Shown here piece by piece: positions 17,352 to 33,100 of a DNA stretch of 64,000 nt (positions are counted from its first letter, which is position 1; each line of letters begins with the position of its first letter). The notes under the pieces were generated by a model. It saw nothing but the letters and a program-made list of their open reading frames with translations. It was not told where the DNA came from and ran no database searches. This stretch comes from Salinarimonas sp046292825 (GTDB taxonomy: Bacteria > Pseudomonadota > Alphaproteobacteria > Rhizobiales > Beijerinckiaceae), in the NCBI RefSeq assembly GCF_046292825.1, contig NZ_JBKBQG010000023.1, positions 9,479-73,478 of the forward strand, read 5' to 3'. The position numbers and the translations under genes are program-made.

Positions 17352-19295
17352 TCAGCTCCCCCCGAGCTCGCGCCGAGCACCGCCGCGAAGGGAGACCACG
17401 TTCGCCGAAGGCCGCTCCGCCTCCGGGACCGCGCGCGGCGCGACGAGCTGCAGCTCGCCCCTGACGGCGTCGTCGCGACCGTCTCGCGCGGCCTGTTCGA
17501 GACGCTCCAGCAAGGCGGTGATCGTCGCGAGATCCATCAGGCGAGCCGTTGCGACGAAGACGCCGTCCGCGCCGGACGGAACGGTGGTCTCGTCCTTTTC
17601 GAAGAGTTCCTCGAACAGCTTTTCGCCCGGGCGCAGACCCGTATAGACGATCGGGATGTCGATCTCCGGCCGCTTCCCCGACAAGGCGATCATCGTCCGC
17701 GCGAGATCGACGATGCGCACCGGCTCGCCCATGTCGAGGACGGAGATGCGACCGCGCTGATGCGGGCTCGAAACGCCGCCGGCGGCCGCCTGGAGAACGA
17801 GCTCGACGGCCTCGCCGACGGTCATGAAATAGCGGCGCATCTCGGGATCCGTCACCGTGACGGGACCGCCGGTCTCGATCTGGCGCCTGAACAGCGGCAC
17901 CACGGAGCCGGTCGAGCCCAGCACGTTCCCGAAGCGGACCGTCACGAAGCGCGTGCGCACGCCCGACACGTCGAGCGCCTGACAATAGGCCTCCGCCGCA
18001 CGCTTGGTCGCGCCCATCACGCTGGTCGGCCGGATGGCCTTGTCGGTCGAGATCAGCACGACGGCGTCGACGCCGGTCGCCACGGCGGCGTCCGCGACGT
18101 TGCGCGTCCCGATGACGTTCGTCATCGCCCCCTCGCAGGGATTGGCCTCGACGAGCGGCACGTGCTTCAAGGCCGCCGCATGGAAGACGAGGGCCGGTCG
18201 CTCCGCGGCGAGGAGCCGCTCGATGCGGGATCTCTCGCGAACGTCGCCGATGACCGCGCGTCTGGGGAGATCGGGAGCCTCCTCGGCAAGCGCGCGATCG
18301 ATGCGATAGAGCGCGTATTCGGAGCTGTCCACGAGCACGAGACGCGCCGGCGCGAGGCGGGCGATCTGCAGGACGAGTTCGGAGCCGATCGAGCCGCCGG
18401 CGCCCGTGACGAGGACATGCCGCCCGGCGATCATCGCGCGGATGTTCTCGAGATCGAGCCGAACCGGCGGGCGCCCGAGCAGGTCCTCCAGCGTCAGCGC
18501 GGCGAGGTCCGGATCGTCGTCGGTCAGAGGCTTGGGGGCGACGCGCCGCAGCGGGAGACCCAGCCGCGCCGCGCTCGCCAGGAGATTCTGCATCCGCTCC
18601 CGATCGGCCGTCGGCGCGGCGAAGATCGCGGCGTCGATGGTCACGCCGGCCCGTGCGAGCCGCGCGACGATGTCCTCGAGCTCGGAGACGTCCCCGACGA
18701 TCGGCACGCCGCGCACGTTGCGCCCGCGCTTCTGCGAGGTGTAGTCGATGATCCCCCGCACCCGATACCGGCGGGATCCCTCCAGACCATAGGTGCGGAT
18801 GACGCGGTCGGCTTCGCTCGCGCTGCCCACGATCAGCACGTTCTCGCACCCGTCGGGATGGAGGTCGCGCGGGCGGACATGGGCGAGGCCCCCGTCCTTC
18901 AAGGCGCGATAGACGAGCCGCGGCGCGCCAACGAGGACGATCATCACGAACCAGGCGATCACCGGCGAGGTGCGCGGAAAGCCCTCGAGGCGGTTGACCA
19001 GGAAGAGCAGCGCCATGAAGGCGACGACGGTGACCGTCGCCGCAAGCACGATCGCGCGCAGATCGGTGATCGACGCGAACCGCCACATGCCGCGGCCGAG
19101 CCCGAACGCCCTGAAGACGATGGCGGCGATCGCCATGAACCCGAAGACCCAGGTCGCGATCACCTCGGTCTGCGGCAATTCCTCCACGCCGTAACGCGCG
19201 ACGAGCGCCACGAGCAGCGCGAGCCCGGCCATCAGCGTGTCGTGCGCGCTCGCGAGGAGACGCTTCCAGGAGAAGAGCGAGCGGATGACGGGCAT
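17352..19295 (-). CDS. Membrane-bound NDP-sugar dehydratase/epimerase, FlaA1/CapD/WbpM family
   Basis: 647 residues from ATG 19295 (an ATG at 19340 would add 15). Four to five N-terminal helices (residues about 15-130) are followed by a CoA-binding-like Rossmann domain (NVLIVGSASEADRVI) and a catalytic SDR domain with TGAGGSIGSEL, HAAALKHVPLVE, LISTDKAIRPTSVMGATK and RPGEKLFEELF. As in WbpM and FlaA1, methionine replaces the usual catalytic tyrosine (SVMGATK). Such enzymes make 4-keto-6-deoxy HexNAc precursors, commonly for the first sugar of a repeat unit. It heads the capD-GT4-GT4 run. Confidence 0.92.
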   Translation of the reverse strand: MPVIRSLFSWKRLLASAHDTLMAGLALLVALVARYGVEELPQTEVIATWVFGFMAIAAIVFRAFGLGRGMWRFASITDLRAIVLAATVTVVAFMALLFLVNRLEGFPRTSPVIAWFVMIVLVGAPRLVYRALKDGGLAHVRPRDLHPDGCENVLIVGSASEADRVIRTYGLEGSRRYRVRGIIDYTSQKRGRNVRGVPIVGDVSELEDIVARLARAGVTIDAAIFAAPTADRERMQNLLASAARLGLPLRRVAPKPLTDDDPDLAALTLEDLLGRPPVRLDLENIRAMIAGRHVLVTGAGGSIGSELVLQIARLAPARLVLVDSSEYALYRIDRALAEEAPDLPRRAVIGDVRERSRIERLLAAERPALVFHAAALKHVPLVEANPCEGAMTNVIGTRNVADAAVATGVDAVVLISTDKAIRPTSVMGATKRAAEAYCQALDVSGVRTRFVTVRFGNVLGSTGSVVPLFRRQIETGGPVTVTDPEMRRYFMTVGEAVELVLQAAAGGVSSPHQRGRISVLDMGEPVRIVDLARTMIALSGKRPEIDIPIVYTGLRPGEKLFEELFEKDETTVPSGADGVFVATARLMDLATITALLERLEQAARDGRDDAVRGELQLVAPRAVPEAERPSANVVSLRGGARRELGGS

Positions 19296-19488
19296 GCGAC
19301 ACGGTTTCGTTGGGCATCGCGCGGCTGCGCGGCGGATCATCCGCTATCACGTGAGGGGAGGAGAGGCAATTTTCGGCGGGCGAGGGGATCGCCCGCGCTC
19401 ATCGTCTCGCATCGGCCATGGCGGCGATCAGCTCCGGACCGAGCCCGATCCGCCAGTGGAGCGGGTCCCACCACAGCGTGTCGTCCCG

Positions 19489-20988
19489 TCAGATCGTCTG
19501 ATTGTAGGCCCCCACCTCCGCGTTCTCCCGCAACACCCCGTCGAGGCTCGCGAACATCGCCCGCATGCGCGCCTCCGAGACCGGGCTCTCGACCACGACG
19601 ACGAGCTCGGGCTTGTTGGAGGAGGCGCGCACGAGGCCCCAGGTGCCGTCCTCGAGCGTGACGCGCACGCCGTTGACGGTGACGACGTCGACGATGGCCG
19701 CGTCGGCGAGGGGCGCGCCTGCGGCCCGGAGCGCCTCGATGCGCGCGGTGACCCGGGCGACGACGTCGTATTTCACCTCGTCGGCGCATTTCGGGGACAT
19801 CGTCGGCGTGCCCCAGGTCTTCGGGACCGCCGCGTAGAGGTCGCTCATCGTGCGCGCGGGATTGCGGTCGAGCATCTCGAGGATCGCGATCGCGGTGAGG
19901 AGCCCGTCGTCGTAGCCCCGGCCGATCGGCGGGCCGAAGAAGAAATGCCCAGACTTCTCGAAACCCGCGAGCGCGGACAGCTCTGCCACCCGTGCCTTGA
20001 TGTAGCTGTGGCCGGTCTTCCAATAGTCGGTCGTGGCGCCGAGGCGCTGCAGCTCCGGGTCCGAGGCGAACAGGCCCGTCGACTTCACGTCGACGACGAA
20101 CCGCGCGTTCGGGTGGCGCGCCGCGAGGTCGCGGGCGAGCATCACGCCGATCTTGTCGGCGAAGATCTCGGCGCCCGCCTCGTCGACGACGCCGCAGCGA
20201 TCCCCGTCCCCGTCGAAGCCGAGCCCGAGATCGGCACCCGTCCTGCGCACCTCGTCCGCGAGCGCGTGGAGCATTTCCAGGTCTTCCGGGTTGGGGTTGT
20301 AGCGCGGGAAGGTGTGGTCGAGATCGCAATCGAGCGGGATCACCTCGACCCCGAGCCGCTCGAGCAGACGCGGGGCGAAGGCGCCGGCCGTGCCGTTGCC
20401 GCAGGCGGCGACCACCTTCAGCTTCCGAGAGAGCGAGCGACCGCGCGCGAGATCCTCGAGATAGGTCTCTCCGAAGCCGTCCACGTACTCGTAGGCGCCG
20501 CCCGCTCGCGCGCGGCCCTCCCCGGCGAGCACGATCTCCTTGAGCCGGCTCATCTGGGCGGGGCCGAAGGTGAGCGGGCGGGCCATGCCCATCTTCACGC
20601 CCGTCCAGCCATTGTCGTTGTGCGAGGCGGTGACCATCGCGACGCAGGGGCAATCGAGCGCGAACTGGCCGAAATAGGCCATCGGCGAGAGCGCGAGGCC
20701 GATATCCACCACCTCCATCCCGCCCGCCATCAGGCCCGCGACCAAAGCGAGCTTGATCGAGGCCGAATAGGCGCGGAAATCGTGGCCTACCACGATCCGC
20801 GGGGCGACCCCCGCCTCGTGGACGAGGGTCGCAAGCCCGAGCCCGAGCGCCTGCACGCCCATCAGGTTCAGCTCCGAGCCGAACAGCCAGCGCGCGTCGT
20901 ATTCGCGAAAACCGGTCGGCTTGACGAGCGGCAGCGTCTCGTAGGCGAGCGTGTTCGGCGCGAGCGCCGCGTGGGGCTTGGGGAGCAT
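19489..20988 (-). CDS. Phosphomannomutase/phosphoglucomutase
   Basis: 499 residues of the alpha-D-phosphohexomutase family. Seen: phosphoserine loop VTASHNDNGWTG (Ser122), metal-binding FDGDGDR (Asp259, Asp261, Asp263), and the sugar-binding GFEKSGHFFFG. It interconverts hexose 1- and 6-phosphates and so feeds GDP- and UDP-sugar synthesis for the polysaccharide genes downstream. The ATG at 20988 matches the usual family N-terminus (PKP then PNTLAYE); a GTG at 21015 would add nine residues. The high-GC-wobble frame continues open upstream of the start (see findings). Confidence 0.93.
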   Translation of the reverse strand: MLPKPHAALAPNTLAYETLPLVKPTGFREYDARWLFGSELNLMGVQALGLGLATLVHEAGVAPRIVVGHDFRAYSASIKLALVAGLMAGGMEVVDIGLALSPMAYFGQFALDCPCVAMVTASHNDNGWTGVKMGMARPLTFGPAQMSRLKEIVLAGEGRARAGGAYEYVDGFGETYLEDLARGRSLSRKLKVVAACGNGTAGAFAPRLLERLGVEVIPLDCDLDHTFPRYNPNPEDLEMLHALADEVRRTGADLGLGFDGDGDRCGVVDEAGAEIFADKIGVMLARDLAARHPNARFVVDVKSTGLFASDPELQRLGATTDYWKTGHSYIKARVAELSALAGFEKSGHFFFGPPIGRGYDDGLLTAIAILEMLDRNPARTMSDLYAAVPKTWGTPTMSPKCADEVKYDVVARVTARIEALRAAGAPLADAAIVDVVTVNGVRVTLEDGTWGLVRASSNKPELVVVVESPVSEARMRAMFASLDGVLRENAEVGAYNQTI

Positions 20989-21167
20989 CGTGCGTCTCGG
21001 CTTCTCGTCGGACACGTCCTCGGAGCCGGACCCGACCTCGATCGGCTCGAACGGGATCTTGCCGGAATTGCCGTCGCGGTGGAAGGCGCCGGGCGCGACG
21101 AAGGTCGACCCCGGGAAGGGATGCGCGGCATCCGAACGCGCGGCGAGCGCCCGCTCCGCGCGTTCGC

Positions 21168-21434
21168 TCAGCCGCCGCGGCGCGCGGCGAGGTTCTTCGA
21201 GACGATCGCCACGATGATGAGGAGGAAGGCGGCGAGCCGCAGGAGATAGACCCAGCTCTGCTCCTCGCGCGGAAGGCCGAAGAGCGCCACGATCGCGTGG
21301 TTCGCCGCGAGCAGCCAGAAGGCGGCGGCGAAGGCGAGGAAGAGGCGGTCGCGGCTGCGGCTCCAGAATCGTGCGAAGAACAGCCCGACGACGAAGAAGC
21401 CCATGCTGATCAGGCCGGCGGTGAAATCGAACAT
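21168..21434 (-). CDS. DUF5985 family small membrane protein
   Basis: 88 residues with three hydrophobic helices (about residues 5-20, 30-52 and 62-80) and a basic RFWSRSRDRLFLAFAAAF loop between the first two. It matches the layout of DUF5985 proteins, which occur as adjacent pairs. Its partner lies 12 bases upstream (21447-21707). The function is unknown. The pair follows a winged-helix gene and points away from the EcfG-promoted kinase, a context suggesting a membrane-signalling role (inference only). Confidence 0.75.
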   Translation of the reverse strand: MFDFTAGLISMGFFVVGLFFARFWSRSRDRLFLAFAAAFWLLAANHAIVALFGLPREEQSWVYLLRLAAFLLIIVAIVSKNLAARRGG

Positions 21435-21446
21435 CGCGCGCTCCGC

Positions 21447-21707
21447 CTATTCGCTTTCCCAGATGAGCCCGAACAGCAAGACCCCCGCCGCGGCGAGCGC
21501 CGCGAGATGGCGCAGCGCGACGAGACCGAAGCCGGGCAGGACGATCAGGTCGACGACGACGAGGAGATTGTTGAGCGCCAGGAATCCGAAGGCGACGGCG
21601 CTCCACAGGAGGAGCCGCGTCCTGTTCTCGAGATAGCTGCGCATCAGGAGCCAGGCGCAGACGGCGCTGGTGGCGAGGCAGAGCAGGTAGACGATCTCGA
21701 GCAGCAT
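21447..21707 (-). CDS. DUF5985 family small membrane protein
   Basis: 86 residues with three hydrophobic helices: MLLEIVYLLCLATSAVCAWL, WSAVAFGFLALNNLLVVVDL and the LAALAAAGVLLFGLIW end. Between helices 1 and 2 is a SYLENRTRLLLWSA loop, similar in spacing and charge to the loop of the neighbouring DUF5985 protein, so the two are probably paralogues or a heteromer. The ATG at 21707 shares a base with the stop of the winged-helix gene (TGATG), which indicates translational coupling. Function unknown. Confidence 0.75.
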   Translation of the reverse strand: MLLEIVYLLCLATSAVCAWLLMRSYLENRTRLLLWSAVAFGFLALNNLLVVVDLIVLPGFGLVALRHLAALAAAGVLLFGLIWESE

Positions 21708-22075
21708 CAATCGCGCCTCAGCTTGAACGCGTCCGAGAAGGTCTGGAGCTTGTCCCCCGGAGCCGAGTGGATCGCGCGGATCACGCTGCTCGGCTTCTGC
21801 GCGTAGATGGTCTCCAGCTTGGCCGCCAGCAGATCGAGGAGCGGCGCGCTCGGCGCGTATTGCAGCCTGTCGCCGTCCACCGCGATCAGCCCGGCTTCGA
21901 GGAGGCCCGTGGCGCCCTGCGACACCACCGATTCGCTGCCGCGCAGCTCGCGCACCAGCTCGTCCGGCCCCCAGCTGCGATGGCTGTTCCGCCTCAGATA
22001 CAGGAGCATCTCCAGCATCCAGACGGACTTGATCGAGCTCTGGATAAAGGAATGCAGGTCCTCGTCGATGATCAA
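21707..22075 (-). CDS. Small winged-helix protein linked to DUF5985 pair
   Basis: 122 residues. The N-terminal half reads as a winged-helix or MarR-like fold: SIKSVWMLEMLLYLRRN, then SWGPDELVRELRGSESVV and GLLEAGLIAVDGDRLQY as a likely helix-turn-helix and wing. The C-terminal half is helical with no ligand motif. It starts the leftward winged-helix/DUF5985/DUF5985 unit and shares the 196-base intergenic region with the giant kinase gene. It could be a regulator or an adaptor of the membrane pair; DNA binding is not shown. Confidence 0.7.
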   Translation of the reverse strand: MIIDEDLHSFIQSSIKSVWMLEMLLYLRRNSHRSWGPDELVRELRGSESVVSQGATGLLEAGLIAVDGDRLQYAPSAPLLDLLAAKLETIYAQKPSSVIRAIHSAPGDKLQTFSDAFKLRRD

Positions 22076-22170
22076 CGCTCCGCCGTCGGCTGCCCGAAAA
22101 CGGGCGGAAACTATCCCACAGCGGCAGTCTGTGCAATCGACGCAGCCGAATAAATTCTTGGTGACTCAAC

Positions 22171-22195
22171 GGAACTAACGCTCCGCCGATGCGTT
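22171..22195 (+). promoter_or_regulatory. Sigma-EcfG (general stress response) promoter
   Basis: GGAAC at 22171-22175 and CGTT at 22192-22195 are separated by exactly 16 bases. This is the full consensus of EcfG/sigma-T promoters in Alphaproteobacteria. Transcription would start near 22202, about 70 bases before the kinase ATG at 22272. No other close promoter was seen for this gene. Confidence 0.75.
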
Positions 22196-22271
22196 TTCCA
22201 AGGCCCGATTGCGTGCTCGGGCGCTCGTGAGTAGAGCCGCGATCGCGGCGACGTGTGTTCGAGGGGGCGAC

Positions 22272-28102
<5,831 letters not shown>

Positions 28103-28106
<4 letters not shown>

Positions 28107-30157
28107 GCACGCATCCCGCGACGACGGACGCGTCCCAGGACGCGCCGATCCCGGCGAAGATCCTCATCGCCGACGACGACCAGCGCAACCTGCTCGCGGC
28201 CGAGGAGATCCTGCGCGAGCCGGGCATCGAGATCGTGCTCGCGCGCTCGGGCGCGGAGGTGCTGCGGCACGTGCTCACCGAGGATTTCGCGGCGATCCTG
28301 CTCGACGTGCAGATGCCGGGCATGGACGGCTACGAGGTCGCCTCGATGGTGCGCGCGCGGCCGCGCTCCTCGTGCATCCCGATCATCTTCCTCACCGCCT
28401 ACAACAAGGACGACATCCACGTCTTCCGCGGCTATTCCGCCGGCGCGGTGGATTACGTCTTCAAGCCGATCGAGCCGTTGATCATCAAGTCGAAGGTCGG
28501 CGTGTTCGTCGAGCTCTACCGCAAGGGCGAGGAGATCCGCCGCCAGGCCGAGCACGAGCGCGCCCTGCTCCTCGAGAATCTGCGCGTGCGCAGCGAGAAG
28601 CTCGAGGCCGAGCGGCGGCTGCGTCGGCGCGAGGAGCAGCAGTCGCGGGTGCTCGAGAACCTGCCGATCGCCCTCTACACCTCGACCTCGGAGGGAGCGG
28701 ACCGGCGCCTGGGCTTCGTCAACCCGAACGTCGAGCGGATCACCGGATACCCTCCCGCGCGCTTCGAGGAGGAGGGTTTCTGGGCGCAGCGCCTGCACCC
28801 GGACGATCGCGAGCGGGTGCTGCGCGCGCTCGCCGAGCTGCCGCGGCAGGGTCTCGCGACGCTCGAATATCGCTGGCGCTGCGCGGACGAATCCTATCGC
28901 GACATCATCGACCAATGCGTCCACGCGGACGGCCCCGCCGACGCTCCCGCGGGGATGGGGCTCTGGTTCGACGAGACCGATCGCAAGCGCCTCGAACAGC
29001 AGCTCCTGCACGCGAGCAAGCTCGAGGCGGTGGGCCGCCTCACGGGAGGGATCGCGCACGACTTCAACAACATGCTCGCCGTCGTCGTGGGCAGCCTCGA
29101 CCTGCTGCGGCGCAAGCCGGGCGACGAGAAGGCGCAGAAGCGGATCACGCTCGCGATGGAAGCGGCGACCCGCTGCGCCAATCTGACGAAGCGGCTGATG
29201 CTGTTCTCGCGGCGCCAGCACCTCGAATCGACGCTCCTCGACCCGAGCGCCCTCGCCCGCGGGCTCGTCGACATGCTCCAGCGGACGATCGGCGACAATG
29301 TCGAACTCGGCATCGCCGCCCCCGACGCGATCTGGCCCGTTCTCGTCGACCGCGCCCAGCTCGAGGCCGCGTTGATGAACCTCGCGGTCAATGCGCGCGA
29401 CGCGATGCAAGGGGGCGGGACCCTGACGATCGCGCTCCACAACCTCGCGGCCGACGCGCCGCGCCCGGACGGGGCGCCTGCGGGCGAGTGCGTGGAGATC
29501 GCCGTCTCCGACACCGGCTCAGGGATCCCCGCCGCCCTCCTCGACCGCGTCTTCGAGCCCTTCTTCACCACCAAGGAGGCGGGTCGGGGAACGGGGCTCG
29601 GCCTGTCGATGATCTACGGCTTCATCAAGCAGTCGGGCGGTCACGTCGCGATCGAGAGCGTCGAGGGTCGCGGCACGACCGTGCGCATCCTGCTGCCGCG
29701 GGGCGACGGCGAGGTCGAAGCCGGCTCGGCCCGGCCGGACGCCCTCGTCGAGCCGATCGCCGAGACGGCCCGCGTGCTCGTGGTGGAGGACGACGAGGAC
29801 GTGCGCCAGATCGCGGTGGCGGAGCTCTCCGAGATCGGCCTGTCCACCTGCGAGGCCCGCGACGCCGCGCACGCGATCGACCTGCTCGCGTCGGGCGAGG
29901 AGGTCGATCTCGTGTTCAGCGACGTCAGCATGCCCGGCGAGATGACCGGCATCGACCTCGCCCGCGAGGTGGGACGGCGCTGGCCGGACCTGCCGGTGCT
30001 CCTCACCTCGGGCTACGCCGCCGCCGAGACGGTCGAGGGGCACGCCGACGTGCTCCAGAAGCCGTATCGGCTCGGCGACCTGCGCGATCGGGTGGCCGCC
30101 CTCATCGCCGAGCGGCGGGCGGCGCAGAGCCCGCGCCGCCGCCGCGCGGGGGCGTGA
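28103..30157 (+). CDS. Hybrid histidine kinase REC-PAS-HisKA-HATPase-REC
   Basis: 684 residues from ATG 28103 (ATGA overlap with the giant kinase). The N-terminal receiver has ILIADDDQRN and the phosphoacceptor in LLDVQMPGMDG (Asp68), ending KPIEPLIIKSKV. A coiled helix leads to a PAS domain (about residues 190-300, FVNPNVERITGYPPARFEEE). The kinase core has RLTGGIAHDFNNML (His319) and GTGLGLSMIYGFIKQSGGH. The C-terminal receiver has LVVEDDEDV and VFSDVSMPGEMTG (Asp607). REC1 could accept phosphate from the upstream kinase. The last 145 bases overlap the open frame of the convergent RND gene. Confidence 0.93.
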
Positions 30158-33100
30158 GCGGCGCGCGACGAGCGCGCTCCCCCCGAGCGTCCGCGCGCCT
30201 CGTCATTCCGCCGCAAGGCGTTCGGGCGACGGGCGTTCGGGGGACGGGGTTGGGGCTCGCGCCATCCCGAGACGGGGTGCGCGCCCCCCGGCGGCGCCGG
30301 CCCCTCCGCTCTGCGCTCGCGGCGCAGATAGGTGTGGTAGAGCGCGGGCACGCCGATCAGGGTGAGCACCGAGGCGAAGCCGAGGCCGGCCATGATCGTC
30401 ACCGCCATCGACGCGAAGAAGCCGTCCCACAGAAGCGGCGCCATGCCGAGGATGGTCGTCGCGGCAGCCAGCGTCACCGGACGCAGGCGCGAGACGGACG
30501 CCGCGACGATCGCGTCCGATTGCGGCAGCGCCTCCTCCGCCTTCAGACGGTCGATCTCCTCGACGAGGACGATCGCGTTCTTGATGAGCATGCCCGAGAG
30601 GCTGAGAAGGCCGAGCAGCGCCGTGAAGCTGAAGGGCAGGCCCGTGACGAGAAGCCCGATCGCGGCGCCCGTCACCGCCATCGGCACGATCGTCCAGATG
30701 ACGGCCGTCTGGCGGAGCTTGCCGAACAGGAGCACAGTGATCAGCAGCATGGTGCCGAAGGCGAGCGGCATCTGGCGCGCGAGGCTCGCCTGCGCCTGCG
30801 AGGCGCTCTCGAACTCGCCGCCCCATTCCATGCGATAGCCCGGCGGCAGCGCGAGCGCCTCGATCCCCGCCCGCACCTCGGCGAAGGCTTGCGGCGCGAG
30901 CACGCCGGGGATCGCGAAGGCCTGGACGGAGAGCGTCGGCACGCGGTCGCGGCGATGGACGAGCGTGTCGCGCGCCACCACCTCGAACCCGTCGACCACC
31001 TGCGCGAGCGGCACGAAATCGCCCGCCGCCGGCGCCCAGACGAGCCGATCGAGCAGCGCGCCGTCGCCCGCGACCTCGTCTCGCCGCGGGGTGCGCACGA
31101 GGATCGGGATCTGCCGGTCGCGCTCGCGCACCCGTCCCGCCTCGACGCCGTCGGTCGCGAGTGCGATCGTCTGCGCGACGGCCGCCCGGTCGATGCCGAG
31201 CGCCTGGGCGCGGTCGCCCGCATGGACGGGCCGGGTGACGAGCTCGCGTTCGCGCCAATCGCTGCGGATCAGCGCGAGCGACGCGCCGTCGCGGACGAGC
31301 ACGCTCTTGGCCTCCTCCGCGATGGCGCGCAGGACGTCCGGGTCCGGGCCGGAGAAGCGGATCTCGACGTCCGCGCTCGTCGGCGGGCCGTAGATGATCT
31401 CCTGCACGCGCGTCTCCGCCCAGGGCAGAGCGTCCTCCGCGAAAGCGGAGAGCGCCGCGCGCAAGGGGGGGATCGCCTCGCGCGAGGCGGCGCGCACGAT
31501 CAGCTGGCCGAAGGACGGGTCGGGTTGCGCGGGATCGTAGGTGAGGAGGAAGCGGCTCGTGCCGCGCCCGGCGCTCGTCGTGACGGCGACGACGTCCTCG
31601 CGGGCGATGAGCCAATCCTCGAGGATTTCGAGATCGCGCAGCGTCGCCGCGATGGGTGTTCCTTGAGCGGCCTTGTAGTTCACGTAGAAGAGCGGCGTGT
31701 CGGCGGGCGGGAAGAATTGCTGCTTCACCCCGCCGAAGGCCGCGAATCCCGCCGCCGTGCAGCCGAGGAGGCCGAAGATCGCGAGCCGGCGCCAGCGCAA
31801 AGTGCCGCGCACGAGCCCGGCATAGGTCCGGAAGACGGCGCCCTCGTACACCGCCCCCTCGTCTGCACCGCCGACTGGGAAGAGCCGCGCGGCAAGCAGC
31901 GGCGCGACCGTGACGGCGAGCAGCCAGGAGAGCATCAGCGAGATCGCGATCACCGCGAAGAGCGAGAACATGAACTCGCCCGACGCGTCCGGAGACAGGC
32001 CGATGCCGGCGAACGCCATGATGCCGATCACGGTCGCGCCCAGAAGCGGCACCTGCGTGCGGCGCGCGACCTCCGCCGCCGCATCCGCCGCGCGGCGACC
32101 TTTTCGCATCTCGACCTGCATGCCCTCCGCGATCACGATCGCGTTGTCGACGAGCATGCCCATGGCGATGATCAGCGCGCCGAGCGAGATGCGCTCGACC
32201 TTGATGTCGAACAAGGCCATGAAGGCGAAGGTCGCGGTGACCGTCATCAGGAGCGTGCCGCCCACCACGATCGCCGCGCGCCAGCCCATGAAGAGCGCGA
32301 GCACGCCGACGACGACGCCGACGGACAGAGCGAGGCTCAGGAGAAAGTCGGAATTCGCCTCGTCGACGACGCGGTGCTGCTCGTAGACCGGGTGGATCTC
32401 GACGCCGACCGGCAGAAGCGGCGCGATCTCGGCGAGCCGCGCCTCGACCCGGGCGCCGACATCGACGATGTTCGCCGAGGTGAGCCCCGCGATGGCCAGC
32501 GTGAAGGCCTCGACGCCGTCGTGGCGGATCACGTGTTCGGGCCGCTCGACGCGCCCGCGCGAGATCGCGGCGAGGTCGACGAGGTTGAGCGCGCGCCCCT
32601 CGAAGCCGAAGGCGAGATCGGAGAGCCCCGCGACGTCGTCCTGCGCGCGCGGGCGGTCGATGCGCACCTCGCGCACGCCGTCTCCCGTCGCGCCCGTCGG
32701 ATCGACCGCGCTCGCGGCGGCGATGGCGCCGAGGATCACGTCCGGCGGCACGCCGAGATTGGCGAGCGCGCGCGAGGAGGGCTCGACGAAGATCGCCTCC
32801 TCGGGCAGCCCCCCGAGCTCGGCATTGGCGACGCCCGCCACGGCGAGCATCTCGCGGCGCAGGAAGCTCGCGACCTCGTGGATCTCCGCATCGGAGAAGC
32901 CGGGCGCGGTCACCGCGTAGAGGAGGCCGAAGACGTCGCCGAAGGCGTCGTCGACGATCGGCGCGCGGGCGCCGTCCGGCAGGCGCGGGATCGCGTCCGC
33001 GACGCGCCGGCGCAGATGGTCGAAGACCTGCGGCAGCTCGCTGCCGTCGTAGGTGTCCTTGATCGTGACCGTGATCACGGAGAGGCCGGGCGTGTTGCGG

